The position numbers were made by a program, and so were the translations under genes. From Lates calcarifer (taxonomy: Eukaryota > Chordata > Actinopteri > Centropomidae), in contig NC_066850.1 of the NCBI RefSeq assembly GCF_001640805.2, positions 3,507,549 through 3,571,548 on the forward strand: 64,000 nucleotides of DNA. Direction: 5' to 3'. Below are positions 1 to 11,688 of the stretch, one piece after another; position 1 is the first letter of the stretch, and each line of letters opens with the position of its first letter. Under the pieces are notes generated by a model. The model was not told the DNA's origin, searched no databases, and was given only the letters and a program-made list of their open reading frames with translations.

Positions 1-2123
1 ATGTACTTTTTGAATTTGTGCTGGAAGTGTGTTCAAGATGAGTTATTAAATTGCTCTTTAAAACTCAAGATAACACAAAAAAGTTGTTTTATCTTGAATG
101 AATTGCTAAATTGAACACTTCAGCCCATCAACATATCATTACTACCATTAGGTTTTTTGTTCATCTACTGTGTCAACCAGAGATGTTTGATTCAGAGACT
201 CTGCGTGATGTGCCAAGACTGAACTGCTGTCTGACAGAGGCAACTAATAATAAGTGGGGAAAAAAGGCTGTTTGTTTGTACCGCCATTATCAGCAGCTGA
301 GTGAACAAGTCATAAACAATGTAAAGAGCAAGGAAATGTGACAAATGGACATGCACGACAGCAGGGTAGTATAGTGCTGGAATGATGGGTTACGTTGACA
401 GTTGTTATCATGATGTGGCCGACGGTAATGAAGGTGACTACGTTGAAGTTGATGACAAATGACATAGTGACATACTTAGACTAAAGTAGAACAATGCCTT
501 GAGGCTTCACACAGAAATAAACACACTGATGTAATTAGTTCACACACGTATAGTACTCTTTCTGTTAGCTGCACATGTGTGTGCTGATGTATGAGCAAGG
601 TGTGCATATATGAGTGTGTTAAAGTGTGCTAATGAATGCTCCCGGATGCGTGGGAGCACGCCTCACCGTCTGTTAATAAAGAGTTTGTGGAGCTGGTACA
701 GGCCCAGACCCTCAAGACACCCCTTCTCCTTCCTGGATGTTGATGATTCTTGTCTATTTAGCCTTATTGACCTCTACATCCAAACTAATCCGCCTTAAAT
801 TATGCATAACCTTTTACTTGGCAGAGCTCCCCATAAATCTGTTTATTCCCTGTTTGCTCCCTTACAAAGCCCGCTAAACAAATTCCAATTAAGCAAAACA
901 GCAATACAGCATGAATGATAATTCAACTCAGTACAGTCCCCAAAGCAGATAAGAGCATAATCATTGCTGTTATGCGTAAGGCAGCTTATAAAAGACTGTT
1001 CGGTTTCCCTCGAATCTGGTTAGTGCTTATTATTTTCAGGTCATTTGGTCTTTATAAGTACTCAGCACTCAGCGTGTGTGTGTTCTCCCTGTTTACACAT
1101 CCATGTATGTGTATATCAGTGTTTTTTATACATATGGATATACTGCATGTGTTTGCACAAGAGTCTATAGTTCTGTTTGGTCAGGTGGTTTTTATGCCAT
1201 TACATAAATTTCAGTGCAATAGTTATGAGTTACTTAGATTAGATATATAAGTATACATATAAGCGCTGTTTATAAAATCTACACAGTGACTTATGATATA
1301 AAAAATACACTTCAGTACCTATACTGAGTGCAAAAGATGTACAAATGATAAAATAAAAAGCAGCACTGGGAAATGGTTGATTTGCAACAGAAGTAAGTTA
1401 AGACAGCTCTAATCTGGTGTTATTGGAGTAAACAGTTAACAGGGAGGTTTATATCAATCATATAAAATTACAAGTAATAACACTGGATTACATATATGCA
1501 TCCCTTATGGGAAGGTAGGCAATCTAAATTCAGTACAGGAGTGGCGGACTCCGCCGCTCACAATGAAATCTACTACACATGGAGGTAACTACAGAATTTA
1601 AATACACTGACAGGGTATTTCATAAAAACACTGACATAAATAGTATAAAAAATGTGGTCAGAGTTCATGAAAATCTTAGGGCCTCAATGAAAATTGTTAC
1701 TGGGATACATGGTTTAATCTTCAGGTCTTAAAAAACAAGGCTTCACCTTACCCTCCTGCATTATTATCTTTGGACCCTTCACTTAGAGAAAAAAAACTGC
1801 CACAGTCTCCTTCTATCATTTCAAATACTGAGTTAATACAACTTGTTTCACCATTAATGATATAGAGTTAATATATATTAAATATACATACATCCAAAAC
1901 TGAAATATAGTCCTACTTGATAGGTGTCTAGCTATCATTGGAAAAATAAATTCCTGAATCTGAATTGTTGCACATCCTTGTGACCAACTGTGCAAACTTA
2001 AGCTTGCAACTATAATATCCTTTTATTAATTAATAACACAAGGGGAGGCTGAAACATCACTTTGGAATAAAAAAAAGACCCTTATATGCTCTCCAAAAAA
2101 AGTTGGACTATCCTCCCTTCAGC

Positions 2124-2152
2124 AAAAAAAAAAAAACAAAAAAAAAAAAAAA
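2124..2152. repeat. A-rich tract
   Basis: An A13 run and an A15 run separated by a single C. Confidence 0.95.
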
Positions 2153-3683
2153 CACAACCCTCCACTTAATCTATAACGGTCCCTTAAGGGATGTAACTTC
2201 TGAATACTTCTTCCACAACTGAGTGTGATTGCTTTTCAATCTGCAGAAAATCTGTCTTTGACCAAAACTGTTCACTCACTGCAAAATGCTCTCATTAAAA
2301 GTGTCAGCCAAATGCCTAAAATGGCATGTAAAATATTTATGGAACATGGTATTTATTATAGATAATCCCATACACAATTTTAAAGCTTCTTACTCTGCCT
2401 GGAGCTTGTGGTGTCATTTTCATTGGAGGCAGGGACGAGCAGCAGCAGAGGGAACGACTGTAAAGTTTTCTGCCTTCAGGTTTTTTTTTGTTTTTTTGTT
2501 TTGCCATCAGCTATGAACTCATTGACTATTCAGCTGCTGCAGTGTATGATAATTTAATAATTAGAGCAGGAAAACAAAATGAAATAGTAATGGAATATGT
2601 GATGTTTTGAGCCAAAACACCAGCTTCAGATAATCACCTTAACAAAAAAAGAAGCTGCTTATAATGTGTTGCACACATAATAATATTTAGCTTTGATTTA
2701 GAGAAATAGCAATGAATCTAAATGGTATTTGAAAAAAGTGAGGATGGCTGATCAGAGGCTTATCGTGCAACAGGTGATAAAGTGAGAGATAAAAAAGTTT
2801 TGGAACAAAGATATTATGTTGCTGTGTTAAGGCTGGCTTGTTCATCTTTTGTATTCGGTTTAAATCATTTTTACATCACAAACCATTGTTTGGAGCTTTT
2901 CCATTTCTTTTGCTGAAATGTTGTTGAGGAACGTATGCTCTTTTGAATGCATGAAGCGGCGTTTAAAGATTGCAGTTATACTCCCCTTTTGTACTTTCAA
3001 CAGGACAAGAAGTTACCTTTCATTTTCCCGAACTCGCTGTGATTAAGAAAAGTAATTTTTCCCAGTATTTCCCAGCACTCTAGCTGTTGTTGTTATTCAG
3101 TGTACTTAATGCTGCCTCTAAATGTGCTTTAGTTGCCTTTACGTTGCCTTTTCCTGATGACTCTCTTTAAAGGCACTTTTCCTCCTTGTAATAACAATGA
3201 TTGATCAGACTTCATTATCCTACGTACTTTCAAAATTGTACCTTTGTCGCCTCTCTTTTTGGAGCAGGTTTTCACCTGATGTAGCAGTCTGTGTTATTAA
3301 TTTCCTTTGACGGATGTTAGCACTGAAAAGGCTAGGGAAAAAAGGTGTTTGTATTTGAAGAAACACACAAAAATTGGAGTAAAAAAGAGATAAAACTGGC
3401 TCTTAAGGTGCCGCTTTGAATGTAAAATAAACCAAAGAAGCAGTTTTAGAGGTTCATATCATCAGCAATATAGTGACTCAAATGGAGGGTATTGACTCCA
3501 GCACATCCAGTATGCACCAGGTGTCCTTCACTCGGCCCGCATGTGTGCATTTCAAAGGATAAACGGTCCAAATATATCTGTCCTGGTACTCTGAATTTCC
3601 AAGACCTCTCTCCATTAAGTGTGAGTGATAACAGGGCCCCAGCTGTGCTTTCTGCCACCACCACTGCTCCAAAGACAGAGAGA

Positions 3684-3749
3684 GGGAGAGGGAGGGGGAC
3701 AGGGAGAGAGGTTGAACTGATTCTCCCCCTCCCTCTCCACCCCCACCCC
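3684..3749. other. Two opposing G-quadruplex motifs
   Basis: On the plus strand 3684-3704 has four G runs with loops of 3, 1 and 3. On the minus strand 3725-3749 has four G runs (seen as C runs) with loops of 1, 6 and 1. They are 20 bases apart. Confidence 0.5.
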
Positions 3750-4336
3750 AGCGGTCTTGACCCAGTTAAGACGGTTCTGTGACTGATAACCGATGCAGAG
3801 GCCGTCAGACAAGCTTTATTGAGACAATAAATGAGCCGGGACTCTAGTTGCACCGCAAGGAACATTAGTTATGTATTTAGAGTACTGCTTGGCTGAGCTC
3901 TGTATCCATCCTCTCCACCTCTTTCCTCTCCTGTCCCTTTTTGCTCCTCTCTCCTTTCTCCTCTTTCCCTCTCTCTGCCGATGCCTGATGTCATTTCCTC
4001 CCAACCTGGCATGGCAGCTGCATCAGGAAGCAATCTAGTTCTCACTCCTACACAATTTCTCCACCCCCGCACCCTCACTCCTTGCCACAAAAGTGCTGAG
4101 TTACAGATCAAAATCTGGCCAATCTGCCTCTACTCTTGATTCTATCTTTTTTCTTTTCTTTTTTTCTATATCAAACTGCCAAGGTTAGATTAATGCTAGA
4201 ACTTTCCCAGTCCAATTTTTGATGCATTTTTACCCCACACAGCCCCTGTTATTGTCTTTGTGCTGCAGGTAGGTTGAAGTAGGGAGGTAAGGTGATAAGT
4301 GGAATGACGCTAGTTTCTCAAGTGAAAAAGGCGGGA

Positions 4337-4453
4337 CATGGTGGAAGTACATCTACTCAAGTGCTGTACTTAAGTACAATTGTTGGCCATTCGTATTTTA
4401 CATTTTCTGCTGCTTTAAACCTTGTCTGCACTATATCTCAGAGGGAAATCATG
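4337..4453 (+). repeat. Interspersed repeat family A, 5' fragment
   Basis: The segment starts around GGTGGAAGTACATCTACTC and continues through a GTACTTAAGTACAAT-type core and a CTCAGAGGGAAATCATG segment. It resembles, from memory, a repeat abundant in percomorph fish whose ends read CAGTGGTGGAA. Internal support is that the 22636-22665 end is its reverse complement. At its right edge it meets the GCTAA-rich element at 4458-4582. Confidence 0.6.
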
Positions 4454-4457
4454 AGAC

Positions 4458-4582
4458 AGGCCAGGGCTAGCTGATTAGCATGCTAACCTTAGTAGAAGAA
4501 AGTAAGTGATAGAGCTAGAGGCAAGGAGTAAAGGAATGAGGTTTGATGCAGAACTTTCTAGACTCGCAAGTAAACTGCTGCC
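4458..4582 (+). repeat. GCTAA-rich element (family B), truncated copy
   Basis: This copy aligns by eye with 27723-27948 and with the reverse complement of 22269-22490. Shared blocks include GCTAGCTGATTAGCATGCTAA, GTAGAAGAA, GTGATAGAGCTAGA and GAGTAAAGGAATGAG. It lacks the distal arm AGCTGTTAATGCTAA...GATAGCAAAA present in the other copies. It is probably a non-autonomous transposable element; it has no coding capacity. Confidence 0.6.
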
Positions 4583-7237
4583 TTCGAGTTTTGACTGGTG
4601 CTCTTTTCATCGTCTTGCTCCCTCTACTGCTGCAAAAATTTAATGGCACTTGAATGGAAAATAAGCTGCTCAATGAGCTAACACCTAATATTCACATAAC
4701 AAAAGTGAATAAAAACTCACTTTTTCTCTTGCAGATTTTTTGGAAATTCATTTTAAAATTTGGAAGTAAACCTGACTATTAGTCTCCACTGATCAATGCA
4801 CTCAAACCTAAATGGCACAGAGCACCACTCAGTGTAATACCCTGATGAGAGACCCACATGCAAATGAGGCACTGCTGTATGCATGTGTATGTTGGAGGAA
4901 TACAACAAGACTATTTTACTATTCTTGTGTGAAATGGCCAATAAAGTAATCCTTTACAAAAGCCCATTGATGGTAATGAACAGTCTGCTATGAAGACACG
5001 GAAGAATAGACTGATGATTACGAGGCTTGTGCATTATTTCACATCCGCAGACATCACGCAAAACACCAATAACTATCATAATTACACACACTTGGCACAC
5101 AATAATGTTGTCTTATAATTACATTTCACAATGAAATTAGGTTTTAAAAAAATCTCCCTCTTGTTTCAGCTATAAGTGTGTGTGTGTGTCTGTTGTCTGT
5201 TGTGTGTGGATACTGTATTTACTAAGTGTGGCTGCGGCTTGCAGAGTTTTTAACTTGACATTTTCAGGGATCAGCACAGATCAATAGAAAAGGTCAGGGA
5301 AACAATAACCTCCAGCTTCTTGTGACGCTTGGTATAGGAAGGCTGTCTGTGGCAGCACTGTTGATCACCTGATGCCTTCACTGTGTATATCTGTGTCGAT
5401 CAAGGACTATGCTATGTTTGGAGGCAACAGACAGACATTGAGGATGTTTTGATCCTGACATCTTCCCTGTGCTCAATGAAAATGGCAAAATGGCCTGTTT
5501 GGTTTCTGAAAATGGAAAAAGAACCTTGAGTGTTTGTGCCACTTCCTCTACTTTCCATGCCTGCTCAATGGCCTTTGTCATTTTACACAGAGCGGAGCAG
5601 AGTACGTCTGAGTTCTTGACAAAACAACAGGGTTGGACCTACAGTACTGTAGTGGGCGCTCTGCAGCCTGGAGAGCTGTCAGTTAGCGGCATGCAGTGAT
5701 GGTAAACCTCGGAGACCCGGTCATTATGAGGTCCATCATGTGCGCTGAGGGGGCACTGTGCACCCCGGATTGTAAACAACAAATCGATAGCTCATTTGTC
5801 ATTTGGTTTGGAAGGAAACAAGTTTTTTGGGGGGGGGAGATCCACTTTTCCAATCCAAATGAACCGATCAATCTGGGCCCTCTCCTGGGGCCTCCTCGCC
5901 AGTGAGCAGGGTGGGGAAGGAGCGGAAAAAGCGCTCTGTCTCCCTTTTCTCACTCATTTCTTTCCCCATGTCTCATCTCCTTTCTTTGCTCATCTCTTTT
6001 CCACTCTCGCTAATACCCACTCTGCCTCTAAAGCATCCTTCTGTCAGGTTTCCCTCTCTGAGTTTGTCTCTTTCCCTTGTCTCTCTACAACACCACCCAC
6101 GTCACTTTCCTGCGGTGCATTTGTAATCCAGAGAAGAGGAGGAGGAGAAAGAGCGGAGAGGAGAATGGGTTCTACTGTTCCGCACTGATGGTATTTTGTG
6201 TTTAAGTGGGGGGCAGAATGTTCCTGCCAGAGTGCTGCTGATGCTGAACAGGACTGGCAGGTGGATTATACCTTGTGCCGCTTTGTCCCTGGACAAATTT
6301 AAAGGCAGCCCAACAACTAGGCGCCATGGGAGAATGTAGGTACAATGGGAGGCTTGGTCTGTCTTTCTCTTCCCGCTTTCTTTTCTTTTTCCTCTCTTCC
6401 TAACACCCTGAAAGTTTTATCACAGGTTCTGTGGTGGATAGTTTCTCTCACTCGTTCTCTTTGTTCCACTTGCATCCACCCACACATACACAGGGACAGC
6501 TAAACAACCTTTCTACTTTCACTTCCTCTAATTCTAGGTGGAAAAAAAACATTAACCTCTGCTTAGTTTGTAAAACTAAACGAGACTCATGGCTGTGCTG
6601 TGTGCTGAGCATCTGCTAGGCTATCTACATAAGAGCTTGTGGGGGCCGAGATCAAGTAGCAATGCATGAGCATGATAGTGACGAGCAAAGATAAGCTGAA
6701 ACACTTTTAGTGCTCTTCAGACACAACAAGTACTCTGCTCTGAGTGTTTAACATCACCAGCAACCAAAGATACTGAGAAATTCAGACCATTCAGGCCATT
6801 ACTGTTCAGTGAGATGAAACTATTCTTGTTATTTAAGTGATTTCTGTGATTCTTGAGCTTGGAAACATTTTAAGATATTTGAGAGAACAGGCTGCTCTGT
6901 TAAAGTTATACTCATTAGTATTTTCATTTAGCCACCAAACACCATTTTTATGCTGTTTATGGTTGTCACTTTTCTGCATTTTTACATTCTGTAATTACCT
7001 CTCTGTATGGTAGTTTTCATGGTTAGTGGCAGGGTCCGCCATTCCCACTTGGGATTCAAATAGTCAATATCAATCTCACTATTTACTGTTGCAATTATCT
7101 TGATTGATTTATTTATTAAAACAATGTGAATTTATTTGGCCACGCTGTAAACAGAAACACCATTTGCTCGTCTGTTGTTTTTCTGACAAAGCAGTCTTCC
7201 TCTGCACTGTTAGCTGTGGTATTAAACCGTACTTGCT

Positions 7238-7260
7238 GTTACCACGGTAACCTTGGCAAC
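7238..7260. promoter_or_regulatory. Two overlapping RFX X-box motifs
   Basis: GTTACCACGGTAAC at 7238-7251 and GTAACCTTGGCAAC at 7247-7260 each fit the X-box consensus GTNRCC(N0-3)RGYAAC exactly, with two-base spacers. They share five bases. RFX transcription factors bind this motif, often in ciliary and neural genes. The motif match is direct; binding is inference. Confidence 0.45.
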
Positions 7261-9023
7261 CAGGACTGAAATCTTAAGGATTATAACTTCAGTAGGCACA
7301 TACTGTTAATGCTACCAGAATTACACCTCTAATTTGGCTATGTCAAAATGTCTTAATGCTTAAAAAAAATATATACAGTGTATAATTTTTTTCTGATATT
7401 TTTTAGTTTAAATATGCACCAAAACATATCTTAATGTGGAGCTGTGCTGTCAAAGGCTTCTGTGACCCAGGTTTACTGAAAAGCAGCAGTGCAGAGATTT
7501 TCCCTTACAAAGTTTTTAAGTGAGCCTCACTTGTCTAACCAATCAGTGGAGGCCAAAGTCAGGGGTGGGAGTTCACAGCTGTCAATCAATATGTGAACGT
7601 GCTTCTGGTTTACTACTCACATGAAGGCCCCAGGCTAGTATTAGCCACTGGAAGACATTGCTGTGGCTGACTCACAGGCTGCAAAGCTCACAATTCCTGC
7701 ATTAGGTGAGATAGCAAACGTGCCCAGGATGTAGGTGGAGGGCAAGACAGAGTGTAACGGAGAAGGAGGGGTGGGAGGTGTGGAGTGGTGTGCTTTCAAG
7801 AATTTGCATTCTTTAGCTTTAAGGCTAACAATTTTTTTTTCAGCCCATCAACATGTAAACAGCTGAAGTAAAATATGAATTCACCACAAATACATATCAC
7901 AACTACAAATCACTTCCTGTTATATTTGTTGGATAATTAGTTCTCTTTTTTTGAATATGTAAATTCTCAGTAAAATGTACCTATGCCAAGTAGAGGAGAG
8001 CAAATAGAGTTTATTTTGCATTGGAGATGAATCACAGATAATGGGCCACTCAGAGTGAATCACCTAAACAAGAGGCTTTTAAGTGGCAAAGCACAGAGTG
8101 GTTGTAGGAAAGAAAAAAATAACCAAAAAATAAGAACACAAGTGCACAACCCACTGATGCACACATTGTACCAAGACACATAGTCAACTGGGCAGGACGG
8201 TTGAATGACATATGATTAACATAATACTGTATGTGTGCACACATATCAGAGGATATATTTAAAACTGATTACTTATTATTTATTTTGTTGGTTGAAATGT
8301 ATGCAGAATTCCATACAATCTTCTGTGCAATCAAAGCCTTTATTTAATCTTGTTATACTATTAGTACTCACACATGAATGGGTTACATTGCTGCTCTTCT
8401 TCATGTTCCTAATCAAATGAAAATAGGTAGCTTGGAGTACATGTAAATCATAAGGTGAATGAAAAAACGAAACATCTTCCAGGTTTTAATTATGCTTTTA
8501 CTTTAAAAGCCCAACTTTTTAGAGCTTGTCTAGTTTCTTTATTAAGAGTGAATGTGCTAAGCTTTTTAAATACTATTAATGAATCTACAGACTGACATTT
8601 TCTCTTGTCAATTCTCTTGTCTGCCCATTAAAAAAAGAAAAGTTATTAAGCACACAGACACAATTAGAACCTGAGCTCTGAACTCAAATACATTATAAAA
8701 CTTTGTTCTATAGCTGGATTTTTCTCACTGCTAGTCAGACTACACATGCACACATACAGTGCTACACACACACTGTAATGATATCTTTCCAAAAAGTCAG
8801 TTCCCAGCGGGCAGCAGAGGTTTTTGGAAAAAAGACGGCTTCAAATGCTTGATTAAATACACGACAACTCAACACCAAAGAAGAATTTATCACTTCCCTG
8901 CCTGTGTATGTGCTGGGTTTTATGCAAACCAACAGCTGTGTGCACCGAATATACTGTAAAGAAAACAATTTCTGCTCTCCACTCCACTTCTCTTTCTCTT
9001 GCCCTTGCTTTTGCTCTCACACT

Positions 9024-9057
9024 CACACACACATTCACACACACACACACACACACA
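9024..9057. repeat. (CA)n microsatellite
   Basis: CA repeats with one interruption (ATT) near 9032-9036. They explain the CA-derived open frames around 8853-9152. Confidence 0.95.
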
Positions 9058-9539
9058 GTAAGATCTCCTCTCTCTCCCTCTCCATCTTTATCCGTCGGTA
9101 TAAGTCCAGCCTCTGGTGGCCTGCTCCCTGAGGGCGCTGTGTAACTCTCCATATTGACTTTGTCCTGTCTCAGGAGATGATCTCATCTCCCACAGGAGTC
9201 CCACTTTTTATGCACGTGCACCCGCACCCATGCACATGTCGCAAAAACAGACACACACCTCCTCATATGCACAGCAGGGCACTGTAAATTCCTGCTAGAT
9301 TCAAGACCATATCACCTTAGAGTCTGACAGAGCAGTTATCCTTTTTAAAACCACAGTTTCCACTCAATCACGATCACTTAACATATGATGAAGATTTGAC
9401 CAAGAAAAGGGAGGATCGGAAAAGTCAACAGACACATATATTTGTGCAATGAATGTTGGGAAGCTTAGTCTACTGTCACTGCCACAATTCTCCAACATGA
9501 TGCTGTTACTATTCTGTATTTTTTATCTATCTAATAAGA

Positions 9540-9660
9540 ACTTTAGCCCGACTGATACATGGGCATTGACGATATTGGCTGATTCTGGCTCTACAGATAC
9601 ACCACTACAGACAGACAGTATATTGGTCACAATAACCAAATATATAACCAATATAATATA
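9540..9660 (+). repeat. Possible decayed GATATTGGCTGAT repeat
   Basis: Contains CGACTGATACATGGGC, GATATTGGCTGATTC and AGACAGTATATTGGTC, followed by repeated ACCAAATATA and ACCAATATA units. It resembles repeats built of GATATCGGCC units seen in many fish. It could also be chance AT-rich sequence. Confidence 0.3.
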
Positions 9661-10699
9661 ACAAATCAACCAAATTTAAGGGATCTTTAGGCAAAACACT
9701 CAAATCGAACTTACTAAGCCATACAAAAGTTGTGAATCTTACAGAGTAAGTCCACTAAGTTGGGGCGGTGATGTAGTGATTGCTCACAGGAAGTGTTGCC
9801 AAGTTACTGATTTTCACTTAAAAAGCCCCTTTAGCAACTTTTTCCTCCCACAAAAAAAGATACTAGCAACAAATCTAGCAACTTTTTACGGCAGACTTAA
9901 ACTCCTTTCCCTTGAGGACAGACACTAATATTTTTCAGTGAAAGTGTTCCCATGCGGCTGTGGCTCTGTGGACTTAAACTACCCCTCCTTTGTTTTTGTT
10001 AAAGTTAAATTAAAGTTTAATTTAACTTGACTATTTAAGTTAAATTTTTCTCAGAAAACACAGAGCTTACTAGACTGAGTTTATTCCAGTGTCTGGATCC
10101 TCTCAGTTTATGATAGCTCCTAAAGTCTGTACAAAAGTCTTCATAAAAAACTTGAAATTAGAGGTAGACCTGCATAATGATGTGATGATAGCAGCTGGAG
10201 AAATAATACTAGCTAATAATAAAGCTAGTTAGAGCCAATTACATCTAATTTGACTTTATTCTTTTCCATTTGATTTTCAAAAATGTTGGTTATACAGTAG
10301 CTAGTCTGGCTGGACTATGCTGGTTAGTCTCAGAGCTAATGAGCTAAGAAAACTTGTTAGCTTAATTAGCTTCACTCAGGACAGTTTATTCAAGACATAT
10401 ATTTCCTATTTTGAAGTTACACAATTTGATTATTTCATAACACAAAACAAAGAGATGATGGGTATTGTGAGTTAATGTATTGAGTGTAAATACTTCTCCC
10501 TCTCCTCTCCACTCCACCACCTCTAACACAGACACATAGCTCATGAACGGCATACATTCTGTCACCAGTGCAAATTAGCTTGTTAATATTAATGCCTGTA
10601 ATTAGTGCCAATGATGAGGGGGTGGGGCCATTGGCTCACTCATTAGCTCCAGCCTACACAGTTGGACTCCATATAATAATATAAGAGTTGTTCACTGAT

Positions 10700-10830
10700 A
10701 CGCCTTGTTTGTGTGTGAGTGTACTTCTATCCTTGTGAGGACATTCGCTTTCAGTTTCAGACCTTAAAACTGAAGACAATTTAGCCTCGTCAGGGTTTTG
10801 GAAGGATTATGGATATAAAATGAACACTGT
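10700..10830 (+). repeat. Possible decayed CTTGTGAGGAC repeat
   Basis: Contains TTCTATCCTTGTGAGGACAT, then AAAACTGAAGACAATTT and GTCAGGGTTTTGG. This resembles a fish repeat I remember with a CTTGTGAGGACC start and an AGGGTTAGG tail. The match is partial. Confidence 0.3.
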
Positions 10831-11666
10831 TAATATAGAGTCCTCTAAAGGATGGAAGTACAAGAATATATGTGTACATACTTTAGCATTCTCTATGTGT
10901 ATTGTTGCTTATAGCTGTGGAATGGGAGGCCATTTTGGATAGATAAGAGGAGATTCAAGAGTTATTGATCCATTTTCTAATTGCACAGGGCTCGCTGAAT
11001 ACTTTGTCTGCGTCGTCTCTGAGCTGCTGAAGTTGAGGGCTGATTTGCGGAGTGTGATTCACTTCCCAACCATTTAGACTGAAGACCTATTGAGATGGTA
11101 CTCCTTTTAAGAGCCCATTGGAATGCTTGCGCTGCTCTTCCTTCATGTGAATAAAAACTGCTAAAAGCAGATACTTTTCAACAACTGGAGAGTTAATTGT
11201 CACCTTGGCATATTTGCTCAACCCACAGCAGTAACAAAACACATTTGGCCTTGTTCATAATGCAACTAGGAATTTATTTTCTGCAATAATTTGTTCTGTT
11301 AACCTTTATTTTTAGTAGCTGACATCAATAAATCATTACCACATAAATTTTTAGCAACTGGTATAATTACAAAGACTGTTGCCAAGAAAACTGGCAGCCT
11401 CCCTGAACATGTTTTTTTATATTTAGTGGCACCAGCTACAATTTCAAGGAGAATCTGTTCACTTTGTGGCAATTAAAGCTTTCAATCTCTGCCTTAAGGA
11501 CTTAGAATGCTGCTGATTTTCTGGCCTGTAATGGTTAATTGTATTCACCTGACGTCCCCGGTGTAAAACAGTCCCTGATAAAATGGCTAGAATTAAAACC
11601 AGCAGGACTCTGTGTCCTGAGGCCTGCAATTTTGGATGACTGCTCTTCTGCAGATTGTTTTGTACC

Positions 11667-11688
11667 AAAAAAAAAAGGGGGGGGGGGG
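11667..11688. repeat. A10-G12 homopolymer junction
   Basis: A run of ten A followed directly by twelve G on the same strand. Confidence 0.95.

Noticed and set aside
3446..3865. 139-codon open frame, minus strand, with an opposing plus-strand frame
   Set aside because: Open frames on both strands come from the GA/CT-rich block, and no protein similarity was recognised.
5796..6188. 130-codon open frame, plus strand
   Set aside because: CT-rich low-complexity sequence and no recognisable domain or splice context.
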